A stretch of 64,000 bases of DNA from Monoplex corrugatus. Lineage: Eukaryota; Mollusca; Gastropoda; Littorinimorpha; Ranellidae. Location: contig CM060314.1 in the NCBI GenBank assembly GCA_030674185.1, positions 26,965,891-27,029,890 of the forward strand, read 5' to 3'. Shown here in pieces: positions 32,980-46,009 of the stretch (positions are counted from its first letter, which is position 1; the number at the start of each line of letters is the position of its first letter). The translations under genes and the position numbers were made by a program. Below the pieces are notes generated by a model. It was not told the DNA's origin. It searched no databases and saw only the letters and a list, made by a program, of their open reading frames with translations.

Positions 32980-33309
32980 AAGACGATAAAAGAGGGAATG
33001 AAGGAAAACGATCAACCTGTCGTAATTTTTTCTCCTGGAATAGGTCTCTGGTATCGATGAAGGGACGCAGATTAATTCTTGCCGTGATCGTGGAGGGCTA
33101 GAAAATACGTTTCAGTAGCACAAGGGGTCGACAGAATATATGTAAGTGGAAGAGACAGAAGGAATTGAAGGGGAGGTGACTCCGACTCAAGACAGTTGAC
33201 TGAGGGTACTGATCTTGAGATCTATCAGTCTGGAGGTAAATACATCAATTTCTTTACCAAAATACTATGTTCAGGACGTATGGGTCACATTCTAAAAGAA
33301 GTGGATGTG

Positions 33310-33395
33310 AAGTAGATGGCAGCATACCGCATTGTCCTAGCCTTTCTAAATGAGTCTATAGCACACTCACTTGTGGGTAGATGCAGGCCATAGGA
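33310..33395 (+). repeat. Dispersed family G, partial copy
   Basis: GTAGATGGCAGCATACCGC, CCTTTCTAAATGAGTC and AGCACACTCACTTGTGGG match the last third of family G. Confidence 0.5.
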
Positions 33396-33637
33396 AGGGG
33401 AAAAAAGAAAACTCGTAAGGAGTTTTGAACAAAGGATTTGCATCATTCATTACAAGACAACACTTCTTTTTTTTGGTAATAGTATTATGACAGGAAATCC
33501 TCTCATGGGTACTGAGACCTTGAAGAAGCTACAGCTGGAATAAAACTTAACGCCCATCGAAACAAGGACAGACTGTCACAGCAGAGAAAACAGTTTAGAT
33601 ATTGTCTGAATATCGAAGTCTGTTAACACACCTTCTT

Positions 33638-33813
33638 AAAAAGAGCTGATTTTCGACATTTTCAATAGCCAATGTGACCTAACCTTGAAAATTTTTTTTT
33701 TTCAAAATCATGCTTTCATGATTCCCTGAAAGTACAAAGCTTTGACCCAATTTTGGAAAACATCAACCACTAAAGAGCTAAGAAAATTTTGTTCACATTT
33801 TTTTGTTACATGA

Positions 33814-33875
<62 letters not shown>

Positions 33876-34125
33876 CATTCATCACCTCAAAAAGAGCTGA
33901 TTTTCGACACTTTTAATGGTCTGTGTGACCTAACCTTGAAACTTTATTTTCCAAAATCGTGTTTTCGCGGCTCCTCAAAAGTACACAGCTTTGATCTAAA
34001 CTATATAAACCACCATTAAACACCTGAAAAAAATATGTTTACACTTTTTTGTCAGACAAACAGACAGACACACAGACAGACAGACAGACAGTCAGACAGA
34101 CAGACAGGCACACGTTCCCTTTCCA
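33638..34125 (+). repeat. Tandem pair of family H units, each ending in (ACAG)n
   Basis: AAAAAGAGCTGATTTTCGAC begins both units (33638 and 33888). Both continue with GTGTGACCTAACCTTGAAA-type sequence, a GTACAMAGCTTTGA block and TTTTTTGT, and end in ACAG repeats (33813-33872 and 34053-34110). Unit length is about 245 bases. Confidence 0.9.
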
Positions 34126-34139
34126 GTCGATATGACAAA

Positions 34140-34160
34140 AAAGGGAGGGGGGGGGGGGCG
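34140..34160. repeat. G-rich run
   Basis: AGGGAGGGG followed by about ten G. Confidence 0.9.
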
Positions 34161-34189
34161 TTGGTCGCTGAAAATAAAGGAAAATGACC

Positions 34190-34545
34190 CACTAGTAATA
34201 GTTTCTGCGCCGCTGGGATCCGTCTGGGGTCTCGTAGTTGAAGCAGAAAAGAGATTAGCGCTTGCCCAGATAGGGGAAAATGAAGAAATAAATTTTCAGT
34301 CACATCAGGGGTGGAGAGACACAGAGTGATTGGAGGACGGCAGGACAGAGAGTGGGATGGTTGAGAACGGGAACTGGAGTGGGACTACTGATGGTCGGTG
34401 CTGCCCTAGAGGTCTGTGACCTGTAGGTCAACATTGTAACGTCCTTACTCACACGCTGGCTCTAGTTAGAACAGTCTGACAGTCTGTTCTGTGACGATGG
34501 TTACTGACGACTTTCAAACATGACATCCTCCTGTTCATTTACTGG
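34190..34545 (+). repeat. Dispersed family I, copy 1 (diverged)
   Basis: CGCTGGGATCCGTCTGGGGTC, GTAGTTGAAG, GCCCTAGAGGTCTGTGAC and AGGTCAACATTGTAACG match 36520-36850 and 53920-54285. As in those copies, a (GA)n tract follows immediately. Confidence 0.6.
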
Positions 34546-34554
34546 ACAGGAAGG

Positions 34555-34782
34555 AGACAGCGAGAGGGGGGGGGGGAGGGAAAAGGAGAAAGAGAGACGG
34601 AGAGTGAGGGAGGGGACAGAAAGCAGAGAGGGGAGGGAGAGAGAGGGAAGGAGGAGATGGAGAAAAAGAAGAAGAGAGATAAGAGAGAACGGGAGAGAGA
34701 GGTGGAGCAAGAAACCCAGAGAGAAAGGGGGGAAGAAGGGAATGGGAGACAGAGAGAGGGAGAGGACAGAAAGAAGAAAGGG

Positions 34783-34816
<34 letters not shown>

Positions 34817-34866
34817 CAGAGCAGACAGAAAGGGGGAGAGAGATGTGGAGAGAGAGAAACTCAGAG

Positions 34867-34911
<45 letters not shown>

Positions 34912-34925
34912 GGAGAGGGAGGAGG
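34555..34925. repeat. GA-rich polypurine tract
   Basis: About 370 bases of impure plus-strand purine, GA-dominated. Arg/Glu-rich frames are artefacts. Confidence 0.95.
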
Positions 34926-35355
34926 GGGGTTACTGTGTAAGGCATAAAGTCCCTTCACCAGGAATGGAGGGAGAAGTTTGAGAGGTGGTACATACAGCAA
35001 TCGATATATGCCGCTCAGGTGCTCTGCAACATGGACACCAAATCACGTTACTACTAGAGTTTATTGCCCACGCAAGTAGGCCTGTAAACCTGCGAGTGCT
35101 ACAGTCACTGGTGAGCGTAGAAGCGTTTGTCAATGCATGGTTGGTAACTAACATCTGTGGCCTTCATGACGGGCCCTGAGGGTTTCCATTTTCACCAGCC
35201 ATGGTGTCCGAGCTCTGGATGACACTGGTCATGGCGCTGGTCCAGATATTTTTTTCCCCTTTGAAAATTTGTAGTATTTGTTAGCCTACTAATATTTTTA
35301 ATACGTGTTGCACAGGACAATGCTCCCACTTTCTTTAATCTTCTTGTCAGTTATC
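34926..35355. other. Unassigned sequence
   Basis: No gene is recognised. Short open frames on both strands have no domain or second copy. Confidence 0.4.
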
Positions 35356-35359
35356 ATTA

Positions 35360-35605
35360 TACATACACATATCTATGTACATATCCATTCATCCATCCAT
35401 CCATACATACGTACATATACACATACATATATTACATATGTACATATATATGTACATATATATGTACATATTATGTATGTATGTATGTATGTATGTATGT
35501 GTGTATCTATACATACATACATATGTATGTGTGTGCATGCGTGTGTGTGTGTGTGGTGTGTTTTGTGTGTGTGTGTATGTGCGCGCGCGCGCGCGTGTGT
35601 GCACA
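35360..35605. repeat. (ACAT)n, (TATG)n, (GT)n and (GC)n compound microsatellite
   Basis: ATCC/ACAT units, a self-complementary GTACATATATATGTAC region (35445-35470), TATG, GT and a GCGC run at 35580-35596. Confidence 0.95.
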
Positions 35606-36025
35606 CGCTTACTTCAACAGTGTTGATTTATTAGCAAAGGAAAATCAGTCCCACAAAAGACTTCATATTCAACATATATGATGGACATCCATATCTTCAT
35701 CAAAGAAACTATACGAATGCATGAAATATCCTCAATACAGGTACATGAAATATTATCAATACCAAAAGCATTAAGTATAGGAAAAAACATAAATCTATCT
35801 GCAATGCATGTCATATTATAGGAAGAAACATATACGAGTAACGCATATCTTGTGCTGCAAATCAATGAATCACTATATCAAACTCATCCGTAAAAAGCAG
35901 TCTAGTCATTTTTGTTTAAAACTGTGTGAGTCTGCATTGTATTTTTCCAAGTGATTATTTCAAGAAAACGTATCTTGTTAAAAAAAAAGTTTCAGCAGGC
36001 GGAGCCTTCTCACTCCGTCAGTCTG
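35606..36025. other. Unassigned AT-rich sequence
   Basis: No gene is recognised. ATGAAATATYMTCAATAC is repeated at about 35720 and 35745. Confidence 0.4.
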
Positions 36026-36027
36026 TG

Positions 36028-36431
<404 letters not shown>

Positions 36432-36519
36432 GTATGTATGTATGAATTATGTATGTATGTATGTATTACATCACAGTATCAATGCAAAGAAAAATCTAAG
36501 GAACAAATATAGAGTGTGA

Positions 36520-36850
36520 ACACTTCTGACCCATCACCGCAAAAGATGGTACTGGTAGATAAAAGCTACTTTTAAAAGCTCAAAATAGACGGTCACCCAG
36601 AATTAGTGTCTTCATTGCTGGGATCTGTCTTGGGTCTCGTTGTTAAAGTGGAAAAACTCAGAGGGGAGAATTCAGGAACATCAGGAATCGAAGTCTAGCT
36701 GAAGTGGTATGGGGCGGTGAAGTAATAGAGGGTGAGGTACTTGGAGTCTGACTTCTTATAGAAGACGTCGCCCTAAGGACTATTACTTATAGGTCAACAC
36801 AACGATATCTCTGCCCAGACATTCGCTTTGGTCGTGTATGTTCTAGGGGA
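36520..36850 (+). repeat. Dispersed family I, copy 2
   Basis: GCAAAAGATGGTACTGGTAG, GGGTCTCGTTGTTAAAGTGG, GTCGCCCTAAGGACTATTAC and CATTCGCTTTGGTCGTGTATG are shared almost base for base with copy 3 (53920-54285). (GA)n follows at 36856. Confidence 0.9.
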
Positions 36851-36851
36851 C

Positions 36852-37499
<648 letters not shown>

Positions 37500-37556
37500 T
37501 TAGATGAAGTTTATCTCATCCTCTGTGACTGTGCGTGCGTGCGTGGTGCGAGTGCA

Positions 37557-37800
<244 letters not shown>

Positions 37801-37829
37801 CATATACACAGGCATACAGTAACACACAC

Positions 37830-38280
37830 TGCTTACTCGGCAGACACAGAAAACCATTTTATGTTTTCAAATCGCCCACCGTGAGTGCCAGCACACGACG
37901 TAAAGACCTAGACAGTCGGAGTATATATTAAAAAAACCCTGAAAGGAACACCCTGAATAAGTAGTCTGACTTGGTGACTTATCTGTCACCTACTCCTCTC
38001 TAATCTTCTCTCTCTTTCACCCACGCAGACTCTTAGATGCCTGGTGCTATTGGACATCACTGTTTTCAACATTTCCCCATCTGGCTAAGCGCTTATCTCT
38101 TTTCCGTTACAGCCAAGAGACTCAATATGGACCCCGGAACCGTGGAAACTATAACTGGTGAATCGTTTCCTTTCTTCTCTTTTCTTTTTCACCCTGTTTT
38201 TATTTAAAGTTATTTATTTATTTACTTTTTTGGGGGGGGGGGGGGGCTCTAACGTTGACGTCTTCTGCGGTGACCAGTCA
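37830..38280 (+). repeat. Dispersed family J, copy 1
   Basis: CACAGAAAACCATTTT, ACACCCTGAATAAGTAGTCTG, CACGCAGACTCTTAGATGCC, ATCTGGCTAAGCGCTTATC, TTTTCCGTTACAGCC and GGAAACTATAACTGG align in order with 40720-41470. A run of about 16 G at 38230 is specific to this copy. Confidence 0.8.
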
Positions 38281-39224
38281 AAAATTGTTCACATGGTCAG
38301 ACTTACCACCGGGAACTGCCCTTGTGCCCACAGTGTTACCAATGCATTGCTATCTCAGCTGCAAAGTGTATATTATGAGAGAGAGATTAACAACTTGATT
38401 ACTGAATGTCTTTTAAAACATTTTACCAAAAGTAGACAGGAGGCTGACTTAAAATATTCAGTTACAGATACCTTAACCAAGACATAACTAGTTACACCAT
38501 AAAATAAGTAAACAATTATATGTTGTTTATTTAGCTGATCAAAACAAATATCTACATGTATTCTAGCGCAAGTGAACAAATATGTAGTCTGCCTACAGAC
38601 ACTGAAATATGCATGCGACCAACATACGCACATAATATATCCACTCATACACACAGAAATAATACATACACACCACCCACAGGTAATGACGTTGAAATAT
38701 GTTCTTTATACTTGTACAAAGTTAAATCAATCAAAATATGGAAAAGAGCAGTGTTTCTTCCGAGATATTTGAATAATATACCGCTTATACAAACATTTCA
38801 AATTAGTCCCGTCAAAGAAGAGACAACATATCTATTGTTGATTAAGCTTGAATTTTCTCTGTCTCAAAACTTCATACATGTTGTGTGGGAAATAATAACA
38901 CTGTCATCGTCAGCTCTCAACAAGAAGAAGACTAAGTTCAGATCTGCTTGGTGAGAATATTACAAAATCATGCCATACTTGGAACAAATATTAGCATAAG
39001 CAACACACTGAAAAATGAAATGCACTTCTCCCCCTTGCCATTTTGACATAAAGGGCAGGAAACATTTTCAATATTTTCTGTTGAGAAATGCCACGGAGTA
39101 TTACTTTTGAATCCATAACCCTGAATCTAAACTTTGGAAGAACATCTTTCAGTATTCATTTGTAACATCCTAAGATATTTTTCAGCTTGAAATACGTCTT
39201 CAATGTTAACAAGAAACACCCAAA
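38281..39224. other. Unassigned AT-rich sequence
   Basis: An open frame at 38556-38954 has no recognisable domain or paralogue in the window. I see nothing else here that can be supported. Confidence 0.35.
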
Positions 39225-39490
39225 GATGCAGATGGGACCCAGAGCACGAATGCCCCGCCACTCTCCGGACGATCACCTCCCATGCTCCCAACGCCACTCG
39301 ATAACCATTTCATTAAGCACGAGGGGGACGGACGGGGGGAGAGCTGTCCGTGCATCGCATGACCCATTTGGGCCCAGTCATAAATTATCTTGTTTACAAG
39401 CCGTATGGCAAGGTGGGAAGATGACAAACCTCGGGTCGTAGCCACACAACGCACACCAACCAGGTCCGGTCTAGCTACTGGACCAACAGA
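39225..39490. other. GC-rich unique island
   Basis: About 265 bases are clearly richer in GC than either flank (CCCCGCCACTCTCCGGACG, GGGGGACGGACGGGGGGAG). Open frames cross it on both strands (39187-39441 plus, 39206-39454 minus), neither with a recognised motif. It could be an exon, an element fragment or a CpG-rich patch. Confidence 0.35.
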
Positions 39491-39494
39491 ATGA

Positions 39495-39575
39495 AAGAGC
39501 CCTCTCTCACCATGTGTAGAAAATGGAAGAGCCCTCTCTCGCCTTATAGAGAGAATTGAAGAGCCCTCTCTCGCC
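39495..39575 (+). repeat. About 35-bp tandem repeat, three units
   Basis: GAAAGAGCCCTCTCTCACC-type units recur at 39493, 39527 and 39555. Confidence 0.75.
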
Positions 39576-39633
39576 GAACAGACTTAAACCAAGTGCACTT
39601 TGCACTGCTTTACCTATCCCAGTTTTGTTTCAA

Positions 39634-39790
39634 ATTAGCACTGAAGTTGTCTTTAAACTGAGCAATGAAATGTGTTTTAAAATAAACACCTGTAGCTGTC
39701 TTTAAACTGAGCAATGAAATGTGTTTTAAAATAAACACCTGTAGCTGTCTTTAAACTCAGCAATGAAATGTGTTTTAAAATAAACACCTG
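39634..39790 (+). repeat. 49-bp tandem repeat, three units
   Basis: GTCTTTAAACTGAGCAATGA followed by AATGTGTTTTAAAATAAACACC occurs three times with one base change. A related single TTTAACTCAGC-type boundary follows. Confidence 0.95.
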
Positions 39791-40061
39791 GTTCAACTCG
39801 ATAATATCAAAACCACTTTCTGCTAGTATTTTCTTTACTTGTGATACTCAGTCAGACTGATCGTGTTTCACATGCTTGTCTGCTTAGTTTTGCTATTAGC
39901 AATGTAAATTTTAATCAGTCTTTAAGCACTTAACATAAGTTCTTACATGAAGAGGATATCCTCCAGTTTGTCAGCGAGTGAATTTATTTCAGGCATGCAG
40001 CCTTACATCAGTAATCCTTTTTATAGCATAAAATTTGGCAAGTTTCATTTAGGCCCCAGAT

Positions 40062-40225
40062 AGAAAGAGGGAGAGTGAGAGAGGGAGAGATTTTAGAAAA
40101 ATGTTATCGAAGCAAGGGGGTAAATCGTTTAATGAGTTCTGAGGAGTGTCAGACAGCTGATTAGCTAATGGGCCATCAGCAAAAGCACTCGACAATTTTT
40201 GGAAATAAACTGGCCATGGTGGTAT
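40062..40225 (+). repeat. Dispersed family K, copy 1
   Basis: ATCGAAGCAAGGGGGTAAATC, TTTAATGAGTTCTGAGG and AATGGGCCATCAGCAAAAGC align with 42222-42365. Both copies follow a GA-rich stretch. Confidence 0.75.
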
Positions 40226-40261
40226 CAAAAGAGTTTGAAGAAAAGTGATGTGTGTATAAGT

Positions 40262-40308
40262 GAGTGTATGAGTGTGTGTGTATGTGTGTGTGTAAAAGAC
40301 AGACAGAC

Positions 40309-40380
<72 letters not shown>

Positions 40381-40400
40381 TGTGTGTATAGGTTTGTGTG
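40262..40400. repeat. (GT)n and (GA)n microsatellite
   Basis: GT-rich to 40295, then GA to 40378, then GT. Confidence 0.95.
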
Positions 40401-40556
40401 GATGAGAATGTGTGTGGTTGCATGTATAAGAAGGCAATCCTAAGAAATATTCTGTTGATCTTGACGTGTACAAATCCACATCTTTATTTTATCACAAATC
40501 AAGTCTCCTTTCAAGCAAAGTCATACTGGATGGAAATCTCTCTCTCTCTGTGTATA

Positions 40557-40715
<159 letters not shown>

Positions 40716-40719
40716 CAGA

Positions 40720-41470
40720 TGCAGAAAAAACTATTCGTATTTTTGAGATCGCCTATGAAGGTTGGCAGGGGGGAAAACCCTGACACATAGTCACAGTTTC
40801 AACGGAGAAATGAGACCTCAAGGATGACACCCTCAATAAGTAGTCTGATTATCTATCACCCATTCTTACAACCATCAGCAGAGCAATCACACCTGGAAGA
40901 CGACACCCTCAATAAGTAATCTGATTATCTGTCACCCATTGTTACAATCGTCAGCAGAGAACTCAGACCTGAAAGGCGAGACCCTCAATAAGTAATCTGA
41001 TTATCTGTCACCCACTGTTACAATCTACAGCAGAGAAATCAGACCTGAAAGGTGACGCCCTCAGTAAATACTCTATTTTTCACCCACTCATAATCCTCAG
41101 CAGAGAAATCAGACCTCAAGGGTGACATCGTCAGTATGTTGTCTACTGGTCATACACTCACACAAGCCTCAGCAGAGAAAACAGACCCCAAGGGTGACAT
41201 TGCCAATAAATAGTCTATCACCCACTCCTCCAGTCCTATCCTTTCCACACGCGCACACGCAGACTGTTGATCCTTGGTGCTACTGAACTTTAGTGTTTTC
41301 AGCTCTTCCCGATCTGGCCAAGCGCTATATTACTTTTCCGTTCCAGACGCGATACCCAAGACGGATCCAGGCTGCATGGAAACTGTTACTTGCAGATTGT
41401 TTCCCTTATTCCCTTTAATTGTTCATTGTGACTTTTGGTTTGGTAGACATCTTCTGTGGTGACTCGTTAG
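40720..41470 (+). repeat. Dispersed family J, copy 2, with internal tandem repeat
   Basis: It aligns end to end with 37830-38280 but has six diverged units of about 72 bases at 40796-41225, built around CAGCAGAGAAATCAGACCTG and CCCTCAATAAGTAATCTG. Copy 1 has a single such unit, so the array expanded in this copy only. Confidence 0.8.
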
Positions 41471-41708
41471 AACTTCTCCCGTGTCTTGATCTAGAGCTGT
41501 CATTATTCTTTGTGTTCTCCAATGTTGCCATATTCTGTGGTGACTAGTTACAATTGTTCCCCATACCTATACCTACCCCGGGTATTTTTTTCTGACATCA
41601 ACAAAATAATCGTTGCTTACCTACTGGATGCAAACTTTGCCCAGTGTCAGAACTATCTCTTATAAAGACAGGAGGGTGGAAAGGAAGAACGGGAAGAGAG
41701 AGGAGAGA

Positions 41709-41710
<2 letters not shown>

Positions 41711-41744
<34 letters not shown>

Positions 41745-41784
41745 GAGAGAGCTCTGTGTGTGTGTGTGTGTGTGTGTGTGATAG

Positions 41785-41866
<82 letters not shown>
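41711..41866. repeat. (GA)n-(GT)n-(GA)n microsatellite
   Basis: GA tracts flank a GT tract at 41755-41780. Confidence 0.98.
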
Positions 41867-41867
<1 letters not shown>

Positions 41868-42079
41868 AACGTTTTATTTAAGAAACAGAAAGCTTGAGCA
41901 AATCAATGCGTTATTATATCCAGTTCTCGGCCAAACAGGGTGTAATCTATACAAAAATGAAAAAGAACATCTTTGGCAACATAACAAATACATAATATCT
42001 TGGGAAACTCGAACCGAAGAAATGCAGGAAAAACAAATGGAACAGGACAAATATTGATTATATTGCAGACGAGGAGAAG

Positions 42080-42365
<286 letters not shown>

Positions 42366-43325
42366 GCGAGATCAGACGTGCTCAACGCTCAGAAGAGCTC
42401 GCGAAAAACTGTGTGCTGTGTGCATAGGTGTGCACAAATTTCAGATGCGTCCCTGTACGCGCATATTGATGCGCACATTTTATGTTTGTGGGTATCTTTT
42501 GTATGTTTGTGCATTTACTTGTACGAAGTTGTGTTCTCAATTGTAAGAGGGTTTGTGGGTCAGTACAATATTAGTTAATTTGATAAATAAACGATTGCTG
42601 CATTGAACTGAACTGAAGAACGTATGTATTTGCACGTACACATAATGAAATGAATGCTATCATAAAGGTCCTGAAAACGTGATTTATTATTATCCACATC
42701 TTCGTTGTTGTCTGGACATAAGAGATATTATTCAGATAGCTCTGTTTTGTTGTCGTTGTCGATATTGTTGCGTGTGTGCACGCGCGCTTCTGCTCACACA
42801 TATGTGTATTTGAATGCAAAATTTGCCAACAATGTGTCATCTGCTGTGTTAAATGAAAGCGTTTTCACCAAGTTTGGATCAGCGTCACGCAATGAAAAAA
42901 GGTGTATGTGTGTGTGTGTGTGTGGAGGGGGGGGGGTTTGAGTTAGAGAGGGTCATACAGTTCACTCTGCAACGAGTAACGAATAATAAAGCCACACGGT
43001 TACATGGGCACCTCCTCGCCCTCCATCTACAAGTATAATTTACAGATATGCTAGATACAATAGAGAAGAGAAAAATTTCTTTATTTGATAGTTACCTTTT
43101 TGTTTCCTGATGTATTCGTCTGGTTATTTCTCACTCTTCTGTCTAGAAAAGTAAATGGCATTGCACTCATAAACTGTTCTTTCTTGCGGTTAACGCATCA
43201 CTAATATCCAGGTGCATTGGGACGGAGTTTAAGTGCAAAAACCGTTCAAAACGTTACACCTGTCCAGTTAGACGGGATAATCCATCACAGGAAATGGTTC
43301 TTTATTTTAACTGAAAAAAGTCTTA
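42366..43325. other. Unassigned sequence
   Basis: No supported gene. A GT-G run lies at 42906-42938. Confidence 0.4.
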
Positions 43326-43329
43326 ATGC

Positions 43330-43720
43330 CCATCTACTGCACTGTTCCTATATCACTAACCCACGCGGTTCGTTTCGGCCAAAAAACTTCCAAATCCAGC
43401 AAAGCTGAGGACACCATGACAGCTGGGCAGGAAATGCTACAGAATCTAGATGGTTTTTGCAGTGCAATGATGACCAAAAAATATGGAGTCTATTTCAGAC
43501 TGAGACTCTGTGACAGAGCTGTATTTTAAGCTTATTTTCATGATTTTTCCTGGCCTCAAGCATGCCCCGGAGATACAGACACTTGCAGTGTTGGTCAGGG
43601 TATTTGAGCAATACCCTAAATGACGCACCCGCTTAGTAGACGACATCTACGTGCGAGGTCTCAGTCTTCCCAAAGAGTCCATTGATGCTCAGCTATGAGT
43701 AGATGCAAATCAGGAACGAA
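43330..43720 (+). repeat. Dispersed family G, copy 3
   Basis: GCAAAGCTGAGGACACCATGA, TGGAGTCTATTTCAGACTG, GGAGATACAGACACTTGCAG, TATTTGAGCAATACCC and CAGTCTTCCCAAAGAG match copies 1 and 2. Confidence 0.75.
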
Positions 43721-44690
43721 AAATCGAACAATCTTTTTTTGGCCTTATTTTTTACTTTGTTTGTTCCACAAGAGTACTGGTCTAGTAGTTACAGCTCCCA
43801 CCCAGAATCGATGAATTCATGTGTTTACGGTATTTTCTCTGCAGGCTTAATCGTACTGTGACGTTAAAGAAATAACCAACACTGGGGTTTTCTTTTTCTT
43901 CTTAGACCCGTATCAAATGTGCGCGTAGGTAGCGAGGTACACAGACGAAAACACTGTCATAATAATAAAAAAATTTCTGTCTGTCTCTAATCTTCGTTCT
44001 CTCAAGAGATTATACGATACTAACATGATGGGATGAGTGTGATTCTGCCTGTCTGTTTGTATACATGTACATGTGTGTCACACTGCCTGTGTCAGGAAAC
44101 CTTCATATGTATGTGGATGGATTCTCACCAACTTTGATTCATAAGACAGATAATCACGAATGCACAAGCATGGGGCACACATATCTTAAATGTGACCATG
44201 TGTACACTCGAAAATATCTTAGCTTTTGGAAGACGGATTTCAAATGAATTTACTTGAAAGTATGTGCTGCTAAACGAACTTCTTATTCGGTAGATTCATT
44301 GAGTCGAAGGTCAAAGGCACAACTGTGCACACCGTGTTCGTAAGTGTCAGTAAAAATTTCCTGAGTTATTATCAGTGGACAATGACCAAATGAGAACCAC
44401 ACATAGTCAGTCTTATGCATGGTCCTAATTGTATGAGGTCAAAGCAAAAGCGATCCAGTATTTGGATTGGTATGATAAAATTGTTGTTAAAAATAGTATT
44501 CGTATTTCAGCTATTTGTGAACTGACCTGTTTTAAACCAATCGGAATAGTACTCTGGAAACCTCATTGTTAAAAAACACAAGAGGAGATCCAGTAATTTT
44601 CAAGCTAGTCATTGCATGATGAGATTACAGTGCAACATGGTACAACTGAATCATTGAAAACAGCTTACACTGCTAACAGTCGAAAACTCC
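43721..44690. other. Unassigned sequence
   Basis: About 1 kb of AT-rich unique sequence with no supported gene. Confidence 0.4.
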
Positions 44691-45523
44691 GAGGGCCGGA
44701 CTCTGGCGTGGAGATCATCAGGAGAGAATGCGTCGCTGTTTCGGGCTCTTCCTCTCTACAGCTTCAATGACGCACCGAGCCCCCTCACCGAGGTGAGGTC
44801 TCCCTGACAGTTCGACTGTATGCCTTTGCCATCAACCGTCAGGACTCGCTCCAGCAGGTGTCCTCTCTCTTCAACCAGATCCAATGACTTGCTTTCTCTA
44901 CGGTCTTCTGTAGAGCTTTTGTCATGGTTTTCACTTTCTTCGGACCAAGTCCAGCCACTTTCATCCACTTTCTGACGCTATTTGCGATGTAACCTCTGCA
45001 GCCGACTTCGACTGGGAAGTGCGTTGCTTTCCATCCCGCCTCCTCGCATTCATCGACAAGAGCCTCGTAGCGATTCTCCTTCCGCTCGTGTGCAGCCCTG
45101 ATATTGTCTTCGTGGGGCACCGTCAGCTCCACAAGGTGCACCTCTCTCTCTTCCTTGCTCCATACCACCAGGTCTGGCTTCTTCGTTGTTGGGATGGGGA
45201 AGAATCTCTCGCAGCCCTCAAGGTCTGCGGCTACCTCCCACAGACCACCACACTAGCCATCCGTGGCCTCGCTTGCCTTCTTTCCATCAGGAACCTTGCT
45301 TCCTTGCGGTACAAACACGATCTTGCCCAGTCCTTGTTTCTGCGGCTTAAGAGCGTATTTTCCCTCCTCCACCTGCTCCTTCGCCATCTTAGTAAACACC
45401 TTGAGCACTTCATTGTGTCTCCAGGTGTATCTATTCAGGGCCAGGTGGCAGTTTGAGAGGATATGCTTCATGGTTCCTAGTTTGCCGCACCTGCACTTGT
45501 CATCTTCCTGGACCTTCCATCTA
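44691..45523 (-). mobile_element. 3' part of a LINE encoding a restriction-like endonuclease, interrupted by an L2-like LINE
   Basis: This minus-strand fragment holds the C-terminal coding region and probable 3' UTR (to about 44691) of a non-LTR element distinct from the RTE-like and L2-like families. Its 5' side is cut off at 45523, where the L2-like 3' tail (AATAATAATAATTAATAATT) begins. I could not recognise the missing upstream part on the far side of the L2-like copy. Confidence 0.6.
44839..45520 (-). pseudogene. Zinc knuckle plus restriction-like endonuclease domain, one in-frame stop
   Basis: The minus-strand frame opens with CRCGKLGTMKHILSNC, a C-x-C-x7-H-x4-C knuckle, then RYTWRHNEVLKVF. 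It meets a TAG stop at 45255-45253 (after ATDG), continues in the same frame with LWEVAADLEG and KKPDLVVWS (PD at 45177-45172), and reaches HLVELTVPHED with the glutamate at 45129-45127. A proline-aspartate pair followed by glutamate after 14 residues, next to a CCHC knuckle, is the arrangement of the restriction-like endonuclease in R2/R4/NeSL-type LINEs. FPVEVGCRG and a lysine-rich C-terminus follow, ending at 44839. The endonuclease assignment rests on motif spacing only. The single stop suggests recent decay. Confidence 0.65.
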
Positions 45524-45629
45524 AAATAATAATAATTAATAATTACAATATTTATATAGCGCAAAATCTTGATAAAATCAAATCTAAGCGCTGAAACAGA
45601 CACACACGCACGCACGCACACACACGCAC

Positions 45630-45677
<48 letters not shown>

Positions 45678-46009
45678 TGGCTATAAATGGGGAGAAAGAA
45701 TAAAAGCAATAAAAGCAAGAATAAAAGCAATGGAAAATTATAGAGAGCATATCATATACAATTATATATTATAACAATGTGATTCCCCTCCGAGCGGAGA
45801 CAGGCTGCAGAGGGGGGTTGAGTGAGGTTAGGATTTTATGCAGAGGAGAAAGGTGAGTTTTGAGAGCGGACTTGAAGGAGACAAAAGTAGGTTGCTGACG
45901 GACTGAGAGAGGAAGTTTGTTCCAGGAGAGTGGACCAGAAACAGAGAAGGCTCGTGGACCATAGGTATTGAGCTTAGTGCGTGGAAAGCGAAAAGTCAGA
46001 GGATCGGTG

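Noticed and set aside
38556..38954. Open frame of 132 residues in AT-rich sequence
   Set aside because: It has no recognised domain, no paralogue in the window, and begins in a CACA-rich low-complexity part. There is not enough evidence to call a gene.
45019..45456. Plus-strand open frame of 145 residues
   Set aside because: It is antisense to the zinc-knuckle and restriction-like endonuclease region, which has recognisable motifs on the minus strand.
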